Source: Hippophae tibetana (Eukaryota > Streptophyta > Magnoliopsida > Rosales > Elaeagnaceae). From it: 64,000 bases of DNA. Where the stretch lies: assembly GCA_037013495.1 (NCBI GenBank), contig CM072810.1, positions 108,476,398-108,540,397 of the forward strand, read 5' to 3'. The translations under genes were made by a program, and so were the position numbers. Below are positions 37,509-49,345 of this stretch, one piece after another. Every line of letters starts with the position of its first letter. The stretch's first letter is position 1. Under the pieces are notes generated by a model. That model saw nothing but the letters and a program-made list of their open reading frames with translations. It did not search any database and was not told the DNA's origin.

Positions 37509-37739
37509 TAGATTTCTAACCATTTGACTTCTTGTAAAAATAAATATTTTAGAGACCAAATGCTTATAAGTTATTTTTACAATATATTTGTTATTAATTT
37601 TAAGTTATAAAAATATTCTTAATAAATTTTAATTAATATATTAAAAATAAAAGATATTTTTAATAATTTTTAAATTTAACAGTAAATAAAATATAAAAAT
37701 AATAAAATAAAATGTGAGAATATCCTCAAGTTTTGTTTT

Positions 37740-37835
37740 GAGATTCGCTCCTTCGACTTTCAGAATCGTATTAATGCCGAGTACGATTTCAACTATTACC
37801 TCAACAACCAAACCGGCGAGAAGTTAAACTTTTAG
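37740..37835 (+). pseudogene. Orphan coding-like fragment, family unknown
   Basis: A balanced-composition patch next to MITE copy A has one open frame with coding-like character: EIRSFDFQNRINAEYDFNYY, then LNNQTGEKLNF and a TAG at 37833. No Met precedes it. The LNxxTGE part recalls conserved plant motifs but I cannot assign a family. Best read as a fragment of an exon left by gene loss or capture. Confidence 0.35.
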
Positions 37836-37839
37836 ACCG

Positions 37840-38560
37840 AAAGCTGAAAGTCATTTCTCATTATATCAATTCCCAAATCATGTGACTGACACACACAATT
37901 GAAATTTAGTACCCTTCAAATATTTTAATTTTTTACTTTCGTATCCATATTACTCTAATATTTAACTTAGATTTTTCAACTATTAAATTTTTTTCATTAA
38001 TAGTCTGTGCGATTGAAGACTATTGATATCAAAATCTTTTTTGGGGCATATAAATATAAAGTTAATAAATATATAAGTTATAAGATGTTATTTTAAAATA
38101 ATTATTTTATTAGTAATTTACAGTGTTTTGATATAAATTAATTAGTATCTTCTAGGAAAAAAGGTAAATATATATTATTTATAAAAATTAAAAAATTGAA
38201 GAAACTTAAGAAATGTGATTGGATTATCCCATTAAAATGGATGAATTGTAACTAATTTTGTAAAAAATATTAATTAAATAAAAAATATATTATTTAATTT
38301 GACCGAGTAGTAAAAAATTAATTATTTAAAATTAAAAGTATAAATTAAGATAATATATTAATAAAATTCATAATACACTATATTAATTTTAAAAATCAAT
38401 CTTATTTTATCTTATTTAATTTTTAATAAGATAATATAATAATAAAATAATATAAATTGAGATATAATAAACTTAAATAATACATGTTGTAATTAAAAAA
38501 CAAATCACCTAACTCGAGCAAATAGAAAACAATCACATGGGTCAAATTCTAAGTTATAAC
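37840..38560. other. AT-rich spacer
   Basis: No feature recognised. Confidence 0.4.
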
Positions 38561-38854
38561 TAATCTTAGTCATATTTTAGAGAACGTAGGACTCTGTACA
38601 TCACCTACTCTCTTTTTAAACGATTCACACATCATGGTATGGCGTAAGCCCATCTGGAATCTTACATCATCACCATCCATTAAAACCTGATTGCGGTATC
38701 AATAAATTGAAAAGAATGATCGTTGTATTGTTTTATTCTCCATTACCGGTCATTGAGAACAACCCAAGAACTTCTATAACGACGACAGGTCGTTTCATAT
38801 AAATGCAAAGTCCAAACTTATACGAAAAGCCTTTCAAAATAATCATCGTTTTCG
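38540..38854 (+). promoter_or_regulatory. NIMIN promoter and 5' UTR
   Basis: TATAAA at 38798-38803 (in TTCATATAAATG) would place the cap site near 38830, with a short leader before the first ATG at 38855. A W-box core (TTGACC on the minus strand) lies at 38540-38545. The segment 38573-38675 aligns with the as-1-like segment at 33.3 kb, but here all TGACG cores are changed (CATCAC, TGGCGTAAG). Salicylic-acid or WRKY control is an inference from the family. Confidence 0.55.
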
Positions 38855-39220
38855 TTGAGACTTAGTCAATTTATGAATATGAAGGGAGAGAAGAGAAGAA
38901 GGGAAGATGACGGGGTAAAGGAGGGGAAGAAAGGGAAATCTGAAGAAGATAACGGAATGAGCTCGTCCGTTACGGAGGAGGAGGAGGTAGAAGAGTTCTT
39001 CGCTATACTGAGAAGGATCCACGCGGCAGACAACTGTTTTGAGAGGAATAAGGGAGTGGAACGTAGGTTGACGGATCAAAGATGGAGACCATCTTTTGTT
39101 TTGGAAGATTTTAACGACGTTAAGGATGAAATGAAGAAAGAGGATGATCCAGCTGTTTCTGTGGACGCTCTAGAGGTTCATTCCGGTTTAGATCTAAACT
39201 CCGTACCCACATCCAAATAA
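38855..39220 (+). CDS. NIM1-interacting (NIMIN) family protein, intronless, 121 aa
   Basis: A small nuclear regulator that binds NPR1/NIM1 and dampens salicylic-acid-dependent PR gene expression (family knowledge). The sequence shows a basic Lys/Arg-rich stretch at residues 10-28 (KGEKRRRE...GKKGK) that can act as nuclear localisation signal, an acidic run, EEFFAILRRI at 46-55 (the conserved amphipathic NPR1-contact region of NIMIN/NRR proteins), WRPSFVLEDF at 77-86 with the EDF motif, and GLDLNSVP at 111-118, an EAR repressor motif of the DLNxxP type. Length and lack of introns fit the family. The first ATG (38855) is used, but Met7 or Met9 (38879, giving MKGEKRRRED) may be the real start because relatives begin with such a motif. 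Stop TAA at 39218. The gene looks intact. Confidence 0.9.
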   Translation: MRLSQFMNMKGEKRRREDDGVKEGKKGKSEEDNGMSSSVTEEEEVEEFFAILRRIHAADNCFERNKGVERRLTDQRWRPSFVLEDFNDVKDEMKKEDDPAVSVDALEVHSGLDLNSVPTSK

Positions 39221-39319
39221 AGCGTTTATTTATTTTATTAATTTTTCGAAAATGTTTTCCCCTTTTGTTTCTGTTTTGGAAAATATGTAATACCACTAAC
39301 CTATAAAAACAAGTTCAGC

Positions 39320-39325
39320 AATAAA
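39320..39325 (+). terminator. NIMIN poly(A) signal AATAAA
   Basis: AATAAA lies 100 nt after the stop codon, within CAGCAATAAAGAGAGAC. Plausible distance for a short 3' UTR. Confidence 0.55.
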
Positions 39326-39525
39326 GAGAGACATGTTTTTAGATCAAACACTATAAATTAGAAACGATAATTTCACAATTTTGGTCGTCGCTCGTTATAT
39401 ATAATTTTATATTTTATTTTATTTAATACCTATATTTAAAATGAAAAAAAATTAATTTTTTTTTAATTCAATCGATTTTAAATGAGAATTCTAATCCCTT
39501 TCATTTAATTAATTTTTTATTCCTG

Positions 39526-39910
39526 TTTTCTCTGTAAAACCCTTGCCGCCATAGTTGTCTGCTTGGTTTTCGACTACTGTATGTCGAACCGATTCCACCT
39601 TAATATCTAGATGCCACAGCTCCCTACTCGACATTTGTCCTGTAACAGTAAATTATGGAACCAATTGTGAACCCAATTCCTTACCCTTAGAAATTCATTT
39701 TGCATTCAAGGGGGCCACCTTCGGATTCATTTCCTAGAGCTTTTGCCACGCATTTCTGCCGGTTTTCGTAATTTCATAAAATATACATATTATAAAATTA
39801 CTGAATCCTCCTTTTGATATTTCGTAATTTTATGATCCCACCGGTTTTTTAGATACTGTGGCTGGTGTGGTGACTTTTTTATACTGTAGTTACTGAGTAA
39901 ATTCCGTACA
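39526..39910. other. GC-richer island downstream of NIMIN, unassigned
   Basis: About 240-380 bp of balanced composition. The plus strand has a 60-codon frame at 39555. The minus strand has an exon-like piece from MSSRELWHLDIKVES near 39630 down to 39515, bounded upstream by TTTACTGTTACAG. Neither is recognisable. It may be a captured gene fragment. Confidence 0.3.
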
Positions 39911-42900
39911 TTTTTTATTTTAAAAACTTTGTAGAAACTTGTTACATTATTTATAAGAGTACGTTTAAATGTTAAATGATTTATATAAATATTAGCGATA
40001 AATTATAGTGTTATTTAGATGAAATAATTTAAAAATATATATTTTAATAAATATATAAATTTAAATTAATGATTAATTTTTAAAAATTAAGAAAAATTAA
40101 ATATATATATATATGTTTATTTAAAAATTTAATTATTTGGAAAAAAATATTTATTATTAAAATGTTGAAAAAATATTATCGTCCATAAAATATACTTAAA
40201 TTTTTTTTATAAAAATATCTTAGTTATTGTAAATATTATAAATTATCCTTAAAATTTTGAATAAAATATTAAAAATGTTAATTTTTTATCATTTTATTTT
40301 TTTTAAATATTAATTTTAGTTTTTTTTCAATTTTACACTAGATAATATTTTTTTCTTGTTTGTTGCATGTATGTTATAAATATGAATACTTTTAAAAATA
40401 AATATTCAATTAAATTTATTGTGAATTATCTATTTATAATATTTACAATTAGTTAATTTATTTAATTATATCAAATTTTTTAACTATCTATTTTACAACT
40501 ATTTATTATTTAATTTATTGATTAATATAATTATTTTAAGTATTTAAAAATATATATTAAATAAAAAATTAGTTTAAAATAAAATTAATTGATTATTTTG
40601 ATGTTTTATAAAGTTATTGTAATTTTTGTGATTTTTTTAAAAAAATTGGTTTATAATAATAATATATTTAATATTTTCATAAAATTATATCTTAGCATTT
40701 TTTATTTGATATTATTATTTTTAATATATTATCTAATTATTGATTTATATTTTTATGTTGTAATGGTTGAGGCTGTGATTTATAAAAGGGGTTAGACACA
40801 AAAAAAAATATAGATTCATTAAATATATTTAACAGGGGTAACTATTATATTGAATATATATATATATATAAACTTATAACTTATAATTTTATAATTTCTA
40901 GGTATGTAATTTATATTCATACATAAATAACATACTTAATTTGGTAAAATATTTATGTATGTTATATCATATTTTTTTTATTATAATCATATTTTTTATT
41001 TCTTTTATTAATTATTTTTGTGTTTCATTTATATCTTGTATGGGCTTTATGTATTATGTACAATTTTTTTTAAAAAAAATTAAAACTTTTATTATTATTA
41101 TTTAGTTTTTTGATATACTTATTACATTTTTATCTAATCATATATTCTATAAAAAAATTTAAACATTATTGAAATAACAATGGTATTACTTTTCCTAATA
41201 TTATATTATAAACTATTAATATTTTTGGTTTTATTATTTGTCTAATTTCTTGAAAAAAATTATTTATCTCTATAAAATCTTTTCGTCCATGTATTGAACT
41301 ATTATGAATGTCTATTAATAAATATCCTATTATTTAGTATACTAAAAATAGATGATTTCCTTTTTTTATTAAATCTATTCTTTTAAATTCACAAGGTAAA
41401 TTTAATACTTGATTTAAGTTTTTATCATTAAGATATACTATGAATTTTAATTTCTAATATTTTAAGTTTTCATGAATCATTTCTAATAAAACATATTTAT
41501 TATATCTTTATGTCTATATGGGCTCTTAGACTATAGCGAACCCTTCAAAAAGTTATGGGTATGTGTTGTGTCTTGACACTTTATTTCTTTGTTAAAAAGA
41601 GATATGGATACTAGGAATGATTTGAAAATAAAACAATAAGTTTTTTCTCTAAAATATGATTTTATTAATATTTGAATTTCTCTTAAATAAATATATTCAA
41701 TCTTTCTTTTATTTTTTTGAAAAATTTTAGATACTTAATCTAAAATGGTTTTTTTTTTGGCAATTATTGGTATATTATACATTTTTTTTACATTTGTAAT
41801 ATTAATATTCATTTTTTATTACTTATTATATAATAAATTATATATTTTCTTGGAAATATTTTTCTTAATTTTCAGAATGATGAATCTTTGAATCTATTTT
41901 ATTCTTTAAGAATTAATCTTGTTTTTTGTATTTCTTCTTCAAAAAAATCTGTTAATTACCATTTCTTGTCAAAAACATTCTAAAATGTTTTGTATTTGTA
42001 TTTACATTATTTCTTTATTTCCATTAACTTTAACTTTCCTTAAGATGAAAAAGTATTCGTGATATTTTTAAAACCTCATATTTTTTAAAAACTTAAGGGA
42101 TATTATTGATATTTTCTCAAAATAGAACATATATTGGTATTTGTTTATTTTGTATAATTTTAATTACAATGGTTTATGATTTTTGTATTGTTCTAATTAT
42201 GTAGCCAATACTAAAAAATAATTAAAGATAAATTACACCATTTATTTTTAAATTTTATCAGATTTAATATTTTAATTATCTTTTTTTCATATATTACGTC
42301 TATTATTTTTTAAAAATTGAACAATTTTAATATGAATTTAAGAGTAATAGACTAAATATGCTAAACTTTAAAAGTTAAGGACTAAATAATGTAAAAATAA
42401 TAAGTTTTTTAACCTATTAATTCTAATTGTATAGTATAATTTAATATAGTTTTTTTAATTTTAAATAATTGTATTTAATTTAAAAATATAATTTACTTAA
42501 TATTAAGAAAAAAATTAAGAGGTTAAAGTTTTAATATATGTTCCAAAAATTAATGGTTTTCCTAAAAGATAGGATGTTCATGTTCATCAAATCTTTATTT
42601 ATTATATTTTTTTAATAGAGTTTATTAATATTTTAAATATATATTTGATACATGTATTGAATTATATTATATTTAGTATGTATATTATTTGATGACAAGT
42701 GGACATAATTAATTATAAATATTTTATATTTAATATAGTTTTTTATTATAAAAATTATTTAAATTAATTGAAAAATGAGACATATTAAGCTATGTGTCTA
42801 ATACATTTTAGATTCACACTCTAATTATATTAAAATTTTACATAAATGTATTATTTTTATACTATCAATATTATTTAATTCACAACAAAATACATGATAG

Positions 42901-43080
42901 TATAAATATTATGAAATAAAGATACTTATTATTGTGTAACAAATATGGCTAAAGCTAAAATGGTGATGAAATGCGAAAGAATGAACGGTATTTTCGTTTG
43001 TCATGATTTACCTTTTATGGTAATTTCACATACCAATAAGGTAGGTGTCAAAAAGATTGAAAAATAAGCGGACTATTTAT
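39911..43080. other. AT-rich desert
   Basis: No gene recognised. 40390-40650 is a copy of the dispersed AT-rich repeat also at 29935-30260. (TA)n at 40857-40869. 41270-42100 has long A/T-rich open stretches on the minus strand interrupted by stops, possibly an ancient coding element, but without a recognisable motif. Confidence 0.4.
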
Positions 43081-43290
43081 CAATTTTGTTAGGTAATTTG
43101 GATACTCTAAAATTTGTAGCCTAAAATGGCCCAATCGGGCAAAACATAAAAAAGGAGCCCAACTAAATGGGTAGCCACTTAGTCATTTAAAATGGTTAAA
43201 ACTGGATTGGGTCTCTTTTAAAATGGGCTAACTTAGTCATTTCAAGAAGAGAAACGGCAGGAGGAGGAAAGATCAACTAGACTAATTGAT
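43081..43290. other. Small balanced-composition patch with internal direct repeat
   Basis: AAATGGGTAGCCACTTAGTCATTT (43168) and AAATGGGCTAACTTAGTCATTT (43221) form a diverged direct repeat about 52 bp apart. GCCCAATCGGGC at 43130-43141 is an interrupted palindrome. Probably an old element tail; identity unknown. Confidence 0.35.
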
Positions 43291-45723
43291 TTGGACTTAT
43301 TTAATAACTCTCTTAATTTTAAAATCCAACTTATTTCTTGTCTCAAATTTGAGAAAATTTACTCTTTAGAGTAGATTTAATTTAAGAAAAAATATTATGG
43401 GATCCTTTTATTTTTATGAAATATAATATTTAATCTTTTAGGTTATTAATTTCATTTAATCATTTTTCTTGTAATAAAAAGGCTAATTAAAGATTTTTAA
43501 TATTTATATTTATTATTTTATTATTAATTTTAATAGTAAAATAACATTTTAAAAAAATACTAAATATTTTTAATCAGCACTTTATTAAAAATCATTTTTT
43601 ATAATCAAAGAGAACTAAATAACATTTAATACCTAAACAAAATGACAAACTTCACTCTTTATCCTTTTAATTTTATTAATAACTACCTAGTTATTGTTAC
43701 TATTTAATTCTTAATTGTAAAGTGTACAAATTAGTTAATGGACAAAAACGTTGAATTGTTTATTATATTCATACAATCATTTATAATTATATTGTTATTA
43801 GTGAATTATTATTATGAAAATAATAAAATAAATTATGATAATATCAATACCTATTATTTAATATTTATTTGTTATTATGATAAAAGTTTGATTTAGATTT
43901 ATGATTGGAAGAGTTGTTGATTATTTTATAAATAAATAATATGATATTTTGTGTTTTTATTTTATTTTATTTTAACAATATTGTACTTTTAATACCTAAT
44001 ATATTAGTGTAGAATACTACTTTAACCATATCCCAAACGCAATGAAAAATATATCTTATTATTTGTGCTTTATTTTAATCTAGCTATCTTAGTATTTAAA
44101 AAACAATCTAACTTTCTATAAATAACCATGTCAGCGATTAAAACGAACGTATTATTTATTTTACTTTTTTCCTTATGGTATTCTAAACTCCATTATCTTC
44201 TTTTCTTCGCTATTAGGGATTAGCACAGATTGAAACATCTATTTTTTTAAAAAATTTAAAACCGATTCAAATTGGAGCTTAATGTATATGGTTTATGATA
44301 TTCAAAAACTGATTATTATTGATGTATAAGTTTGCTTTTATTCTTTCTATAATATGTGCTTGTGGTCCAAAAGAAATTGGATTACTACTTTTGTTATCAA
44401 GATTATATTCTCTCTTTTTTTTAAATAAAAAATTAATATTTTTAAATTACACATATTTTTGTTTGGCATTTTTTTACTTTATTATGAACTTATATATTTA
44501 GAATATTGATACTTATTTTTGTTATTTTTAATAATAATTTTAATAAATTAAGATAGTTTAAAGGTAATATTATTTTTTAAATTGATTAAAATAAATATCA
44601 ATAATTTAAATAAAAATATTAATTAAAAATAAAGATTTAAAAAGATAACAAAATAAAAATAAGAATATTACAAACCTCCTATAATAAATATGTGTGCTAG
44701 AAATTTATAATAATGCTTTCTAGCGTTGAAATTAACAAAAGACTTTATGGGTAAAAAATTGTTTTTATATGAAATAGAATGGGCTTGAGAAATAATTTTT
44801 TAAAGAAAAAGTAATAAGTTGGGAAGCATCTCATGAAACTTGTTGCGTTTGTTGCGGTTTGAATTTTTTCAAACTGGCAGGATAAATTTTTTAAGGCTAA
44901 AATGATAATTAGTAATAAAATTTTAATTAAATATATGATTTAATATTTAAATTTTTAAACCATATTATTTAGTTAATAAACTCTTAAAAATTTGTACATA
45001 TATCTTCAATTTTTAATTCTTATTTAAATAAATAAGTTAAAATATATACGTAAAATTTTATAAATTTATGAAATAAATTTTAAGATTTAAAGTTTAAAAG
45101 TTTAAAACCAAATAATATATATTAAAAATTTAATAATTTATATATAAATTTAACAAAAAATTATAAATAAGTAACACAACTTAGTATTTTTAAAAACTTT
45201 ACTAAAAGCTATCCAAGCAAATCATGTTCCTTCCAATCTAAACTCAAATATATATAAAAAATAAATTGTGTCATGTTTTAGCATCCTGTCTCCCCATTTT
45301 AAAAAGTCATATTTTGTGTTCAATTCTTGTACATATCACCTTAATATAGATATAATATTATAAATTAAAATGATTTATTAAAGTAGAATAATAATATATT
45401 TTGTTAAAATAATAATTAAATTTATTATTAATGTTTTTAGATAACTTTCATTTCATTTCATACCTTTTGTGTTAAGTATATATATTTTGTTGTTGTGTAA
45501 CTTATATTTTAAGGGAGTTTTGTAGTTTTTAAAATTAATCTCATATAAAGGAGTAAAGGTGCACTAAGACATAATCTGAACGATTTACTCATATTTTGCT
45601 ATATATTTTAGGTTTATATGAAGCGTTTAGAAAGTAAAAGGTAACTTACCTCAAACAAACATTATAAATGTGAAATGTAAACTTAAAACGAAAAAGAAAG
45701 AAAGTAGGTAGCCAAACCCAATC

Positions 45724-45726
<3 letters not shown>
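43291..45726. other. AT-rich desert
   Basis: No gene or element recognised. Confidence 0.4.

Positions 45727-45757
<31 letters not shown>
45727..45757. repeat. (GA)15 microsatellite
   Basis: A 31-bp uninterrupted GA run followed by a 100-bp patch of more balanced sequence (45758-45890) with no recognisable gene. Confidence 0.95.
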
Positions 45758-45762
<5 letters not shown>

Positions 45763-45889
45763 AGATAAGACCTCGATATCTAGTAGAGGAAAAAAGAAAA
45801 GATACAAACGAAAGAGATCCGATCATGCAATTAAAGATAAGCATGTATAACATGTCGTGACTCACGGGGCATGTGGTAATAGTTAATAA

Positions 45890-46490
45890 TTGTAACAAAC
45901 TAAATTTTATATAATTTTATCATACAAATTATTTAAATTAATATTAAATTTTTATTTTAAAAATAAATAAAAAATTAATTTAAGATAAAAAATTAAGACA
46001 AATAATTTTGTAATTAAAATTTTAAATTAACTAAATAAAATATACTACATAATTTATACGAACTTATTATTAATAGTAAATTTGTATATAATTATATATA
46101 TTTTATTTTATATAATAATTTTTTTAAAATTAAATATACTATATAATAGATATGGTACAATACATTTGTCCCCACCACTTAGTAAATCACATGTACACAT
46201 ATACTATCAATAATTAAAATAATAAGATAAAAATTCATATTATTTATAATGTTTATTGGTTAAAATATTTTAAAAAAATTATTTATTTTTAAAAATATTA
46301 AAGAAATTAAAAAAATAACAGTTTAAAAATATATAACAATAAAAATAATATTAAACGAATTTTAATTAAATTACTTTCAATATTAAAAGGATTTAAATTG
46401 AATTATTTTTAAAATAAAATCATGTATCAAATTATTTTAGTTAGTTAAAATTCATAAGATATATTATTTTTATAATTATAAATTTTAAAA
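45890..46490. other. AT-rich spacer
   Basis: Nothing recognised. Confidence 0.4.
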
Positions 46491-46536
46491 ATATTCTTTT
46501 ATACATATATAAATTCATATATGTATAAAAGAATAT
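46491..46536. repeat. Perfect 20-bp inverted repeat with 6-nt loop
   Basis: ATATTCTTTTATACATATAT, then AAATTC, then ATATATGTATAAAAGAATAT. The arms are exact reverse complements, so the DNA or a transcript would form a 20-bp hairpin. Confidence 0.9.
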
Positions 46537-46929
46537 ATTAAATAAATATAAATATAAATTTTTAGTTAAATATAATATAATAACATATTTGATAGATGTA
46601 TAGTAAAAATTAATATTTATTTAAAAAACTATTCAAAAAATTTTAAAATTTTATTCTATCATATTTCATCAAATATTTCAATACTGTTTTTAAAAACTTC
46701 ATTCTTTAATATTTTAAAAATATTGAATAATATTTTAATTAAAAATTAATTTATTAAATATATGTCTATTTAAAAATACCAATATATAAATATGGTATAT
46801 GATATTTTGTTATAGGAAAATTTTAGATTTAATATTATACATGTATCCAAATTAATCACCTAATAATTTTTATATTTATGTTTAGATGGTTGTAATTTGT
46901 ATTATAATTCATGTTTACATATTATAAAA

Positions 46930-47250
46930 TTAAAAACAATAATTCACTTAATTATGAGCACTTTTATCATTAAATTTTTTAATTTTTATCTTTTTTTTCT
47001 TCTCCTTTACTTTCTTTCTCTTCTTTCTCAGTTTTTTCATTCAATTTTTTAATTTTTATTCCTTTTTTTATTTAAGAAATGAAGGGACAATTAGAAAAAA
47101 AGGAAAAAAAGTAAAAAGTAAATGAAAAAACTGACAAAGAAAAATAAATGAAGGAAAGATGAAAATAAAGAAAAATATTTAATAAAAAATTACACTTAAT
47201 TAAATAAGATTAATATTTTTAATTTCAGAATGTTAGAATTAATTAATAAA
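46930..47250. mobile_element. Foldback element (about 320 bp), pyrimidine arm facing purine arm
   Basis: The left arm is T/C-rich (TTTCTCAGTTTTTTCATTC near 47024). The right arm is its imperfect reverse complement (GTAAATGAAAAAACTGACAAAG near 47118). Pairing continues outward through AATTAAAAACAATAATTCAC (left) and its counterpart near 47210. The centre lies at about 47075. No target duplication was established. Consistent with a foldback MITE. Confidence 0.5.
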
Positions 47251-48850
47251 TTAAGATATTAAATTCAAATCCTTGAAAAAATAAATGAAAATAAATATTA
47301 GTAGATTAATTTGGCTCCATCCACAGTGTTTTACTGTAGATATATTTAGTATTTATCTTAAAATACCTAAGCAGGAGGCGTTTCCATTGTTATGTTAGGT
47401 ACTCATCCACTACATCACCACTCCAGCTAATTATTATATAAATTTAAAGAAATCAAAATTAGGTAGGTGCAGATGCAGTACTGTACTACTGCAATTATTT
47501 TGTCGGTGTGATATTTTCAAGTACACTTTTGTATGGGATTTTTTATATTTTTAACATTATTATATATTAAAATATACGATTATCATAATTTTCATGTTAA
47601 TCGCTTTATTTAATATAATTTATTTATACTTATTTTTAATATTATATTATTTATACCAGATCTTAAATTTAAAATTTTAATTATCTTAAAATAAATATTT
47701 TAGTTATTCTATTGAGAGTAAATTAACAAACAACCATCAAATTATTATAAAAAATTAAATATATAATATAAAAGTCATAAATATATTGTATAAATTTATA
47801 AGTGATAAAACTAAAGTTAATCAAATATTATTTGTGAATCTTCTATAAATTTTTTTATAATTGATACAAAATTTAGGATTAACTTTGTTTATTAATAATA
47901 TAAATTTATTACAAAATTTCTTATTAATTATAAATTTATAATATAAATCATAATGGAACCATAGAAAAGTAACATGATGATACATTTATATTATTATAAT
48001 TTAATATAATTATATTATATTTTTATAATTTTATAGAAATTTAATGATATATTTATTAATTTATTTTTACACGAATTATTTTATTATAATAATTTTTTAA
48101 CTAATTAACGTATTAATTATATATATATATATATAACAAATTAATCGAAAAATTAATAAAAATAAAATAAGATTTTTAGAATTTGATAATTCAACTTTAA
48201 ATTGTCAATTTTTATAAGAAAATAATAAAACTTTTAAAATTTAATGATAAACTATTATATTATTATAACTTATATAATTAATCTTGAGTATATTTTTCTC
48301 TCTATATTATAGTATATTTTATATTAGATTATTTTTATTGTTGAATTTTTTAAATTAAAAATAATTTTATAAAATATATTACATGTAAAAAATGCATTAA
48401 TTAAAAAATTATATTACTTTGATAATTTTTTATTAAAGTATTATTTCTTTCTATCAAATGATAAAACATGATTAAAATATAAGTTTTTAATAAAGATAAA
48501 ATTAAAATTTAATATGAAGTTATTTTAAAAAAAAGTAAACAATGATAAAATTATTTAAATATATATTTTAATTTTAATTTTAATAAAATAAAATAATTAC
48601 AATCAACATAATATTATTACAAATAAGTTATGAATTTTAATATTATTAAATATTTGTATTTTAATTATGTTTTGGAATGAAAATGGTTATTAAATGTTTA
48701 AAAAAATAAGTCTACAATTTTAAAAAAAATATTTTCAAACAATTGTTTATTTATTAGGTTCGTTGTTATTTTACCGATTGAAATAATTATTCACAGACCA
48801 AAAATAATGTGTATTTTTTGAAATACTTAGATGTTTGCGACTCAAAAAGC
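47251..48850. other. AT-rich spacer
   Basis: No gene. A small balanced patch at 47320-47520 contains nothing recognisable. (TA)n at 48120-48134. Confidence 0.4.
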
Positions 48851-49345
48851 AATCGTACCTAAAGAGTTTTTGGGGTCATCTATAAAGTATCCATATGACA
48901 TTATTTTTAAAAAATTTAAATAAAGACTTACTAGATTTCATTTTGTACTCCAGTACTATGTTTCGAAACCGTCCCTACAGATTTTTTGGTACATTTATAT
49001 AGTGTCCATGTGACATTTTTTTAAAGATTTTAAATAAAAACTTATTATATTACATTTTGTCCTAATGACCGTTCTTTAAAGTTTTTTTGGGATATTTATA
49101 AAGTATCCATGTTACATTCTTTTTAAAGCTTTTAAATAAAAAACTTATTATATTACATTTGTTCATCCAAGACCATGATTCGCAACCGTCCTTAAAGATT
49201 TTTTGCAACCGTCCTTAAAGATTTTTTGTGACATTTAACAAGTGTCCATGTGACACATTGTTTTTAAAGTTTTTAATAAAAATTTATTAGATTACGTTTT
49301 GTCCTCCTACACCATGGTTCCCAACCGTATCTAAAATTTTATTAT
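48851..49345. repeat. Satellite-like tandem array, unit about 100-117 bp, four units and a partial fifth
   Basis: Each unit opens with a (C)AACCGTCCTTAAAGATTTTTTG-like phrase (starts near 48851, 48966, 49067, 49205, 49322). Then come ATTTATAAAGTGTCCATGTGACAT, TTTTTAAAG.TTTTAAATAAAAACTTATTA and ATTACATTTTGTCCT. The fourth boundary carries an extra exact 23-bp duplication of the opening phrase (49182 and 49205). Confidence 0.8.

Noticed and set aside
41270..42100. Possible ancient viral or retroelement coding region on the minus strand
   Set aside because: Long A/T-rich stretches interrupted by stops, but no protease, reverse transcriptase, zinc knuckle or other diagnostic motif; not assignable.
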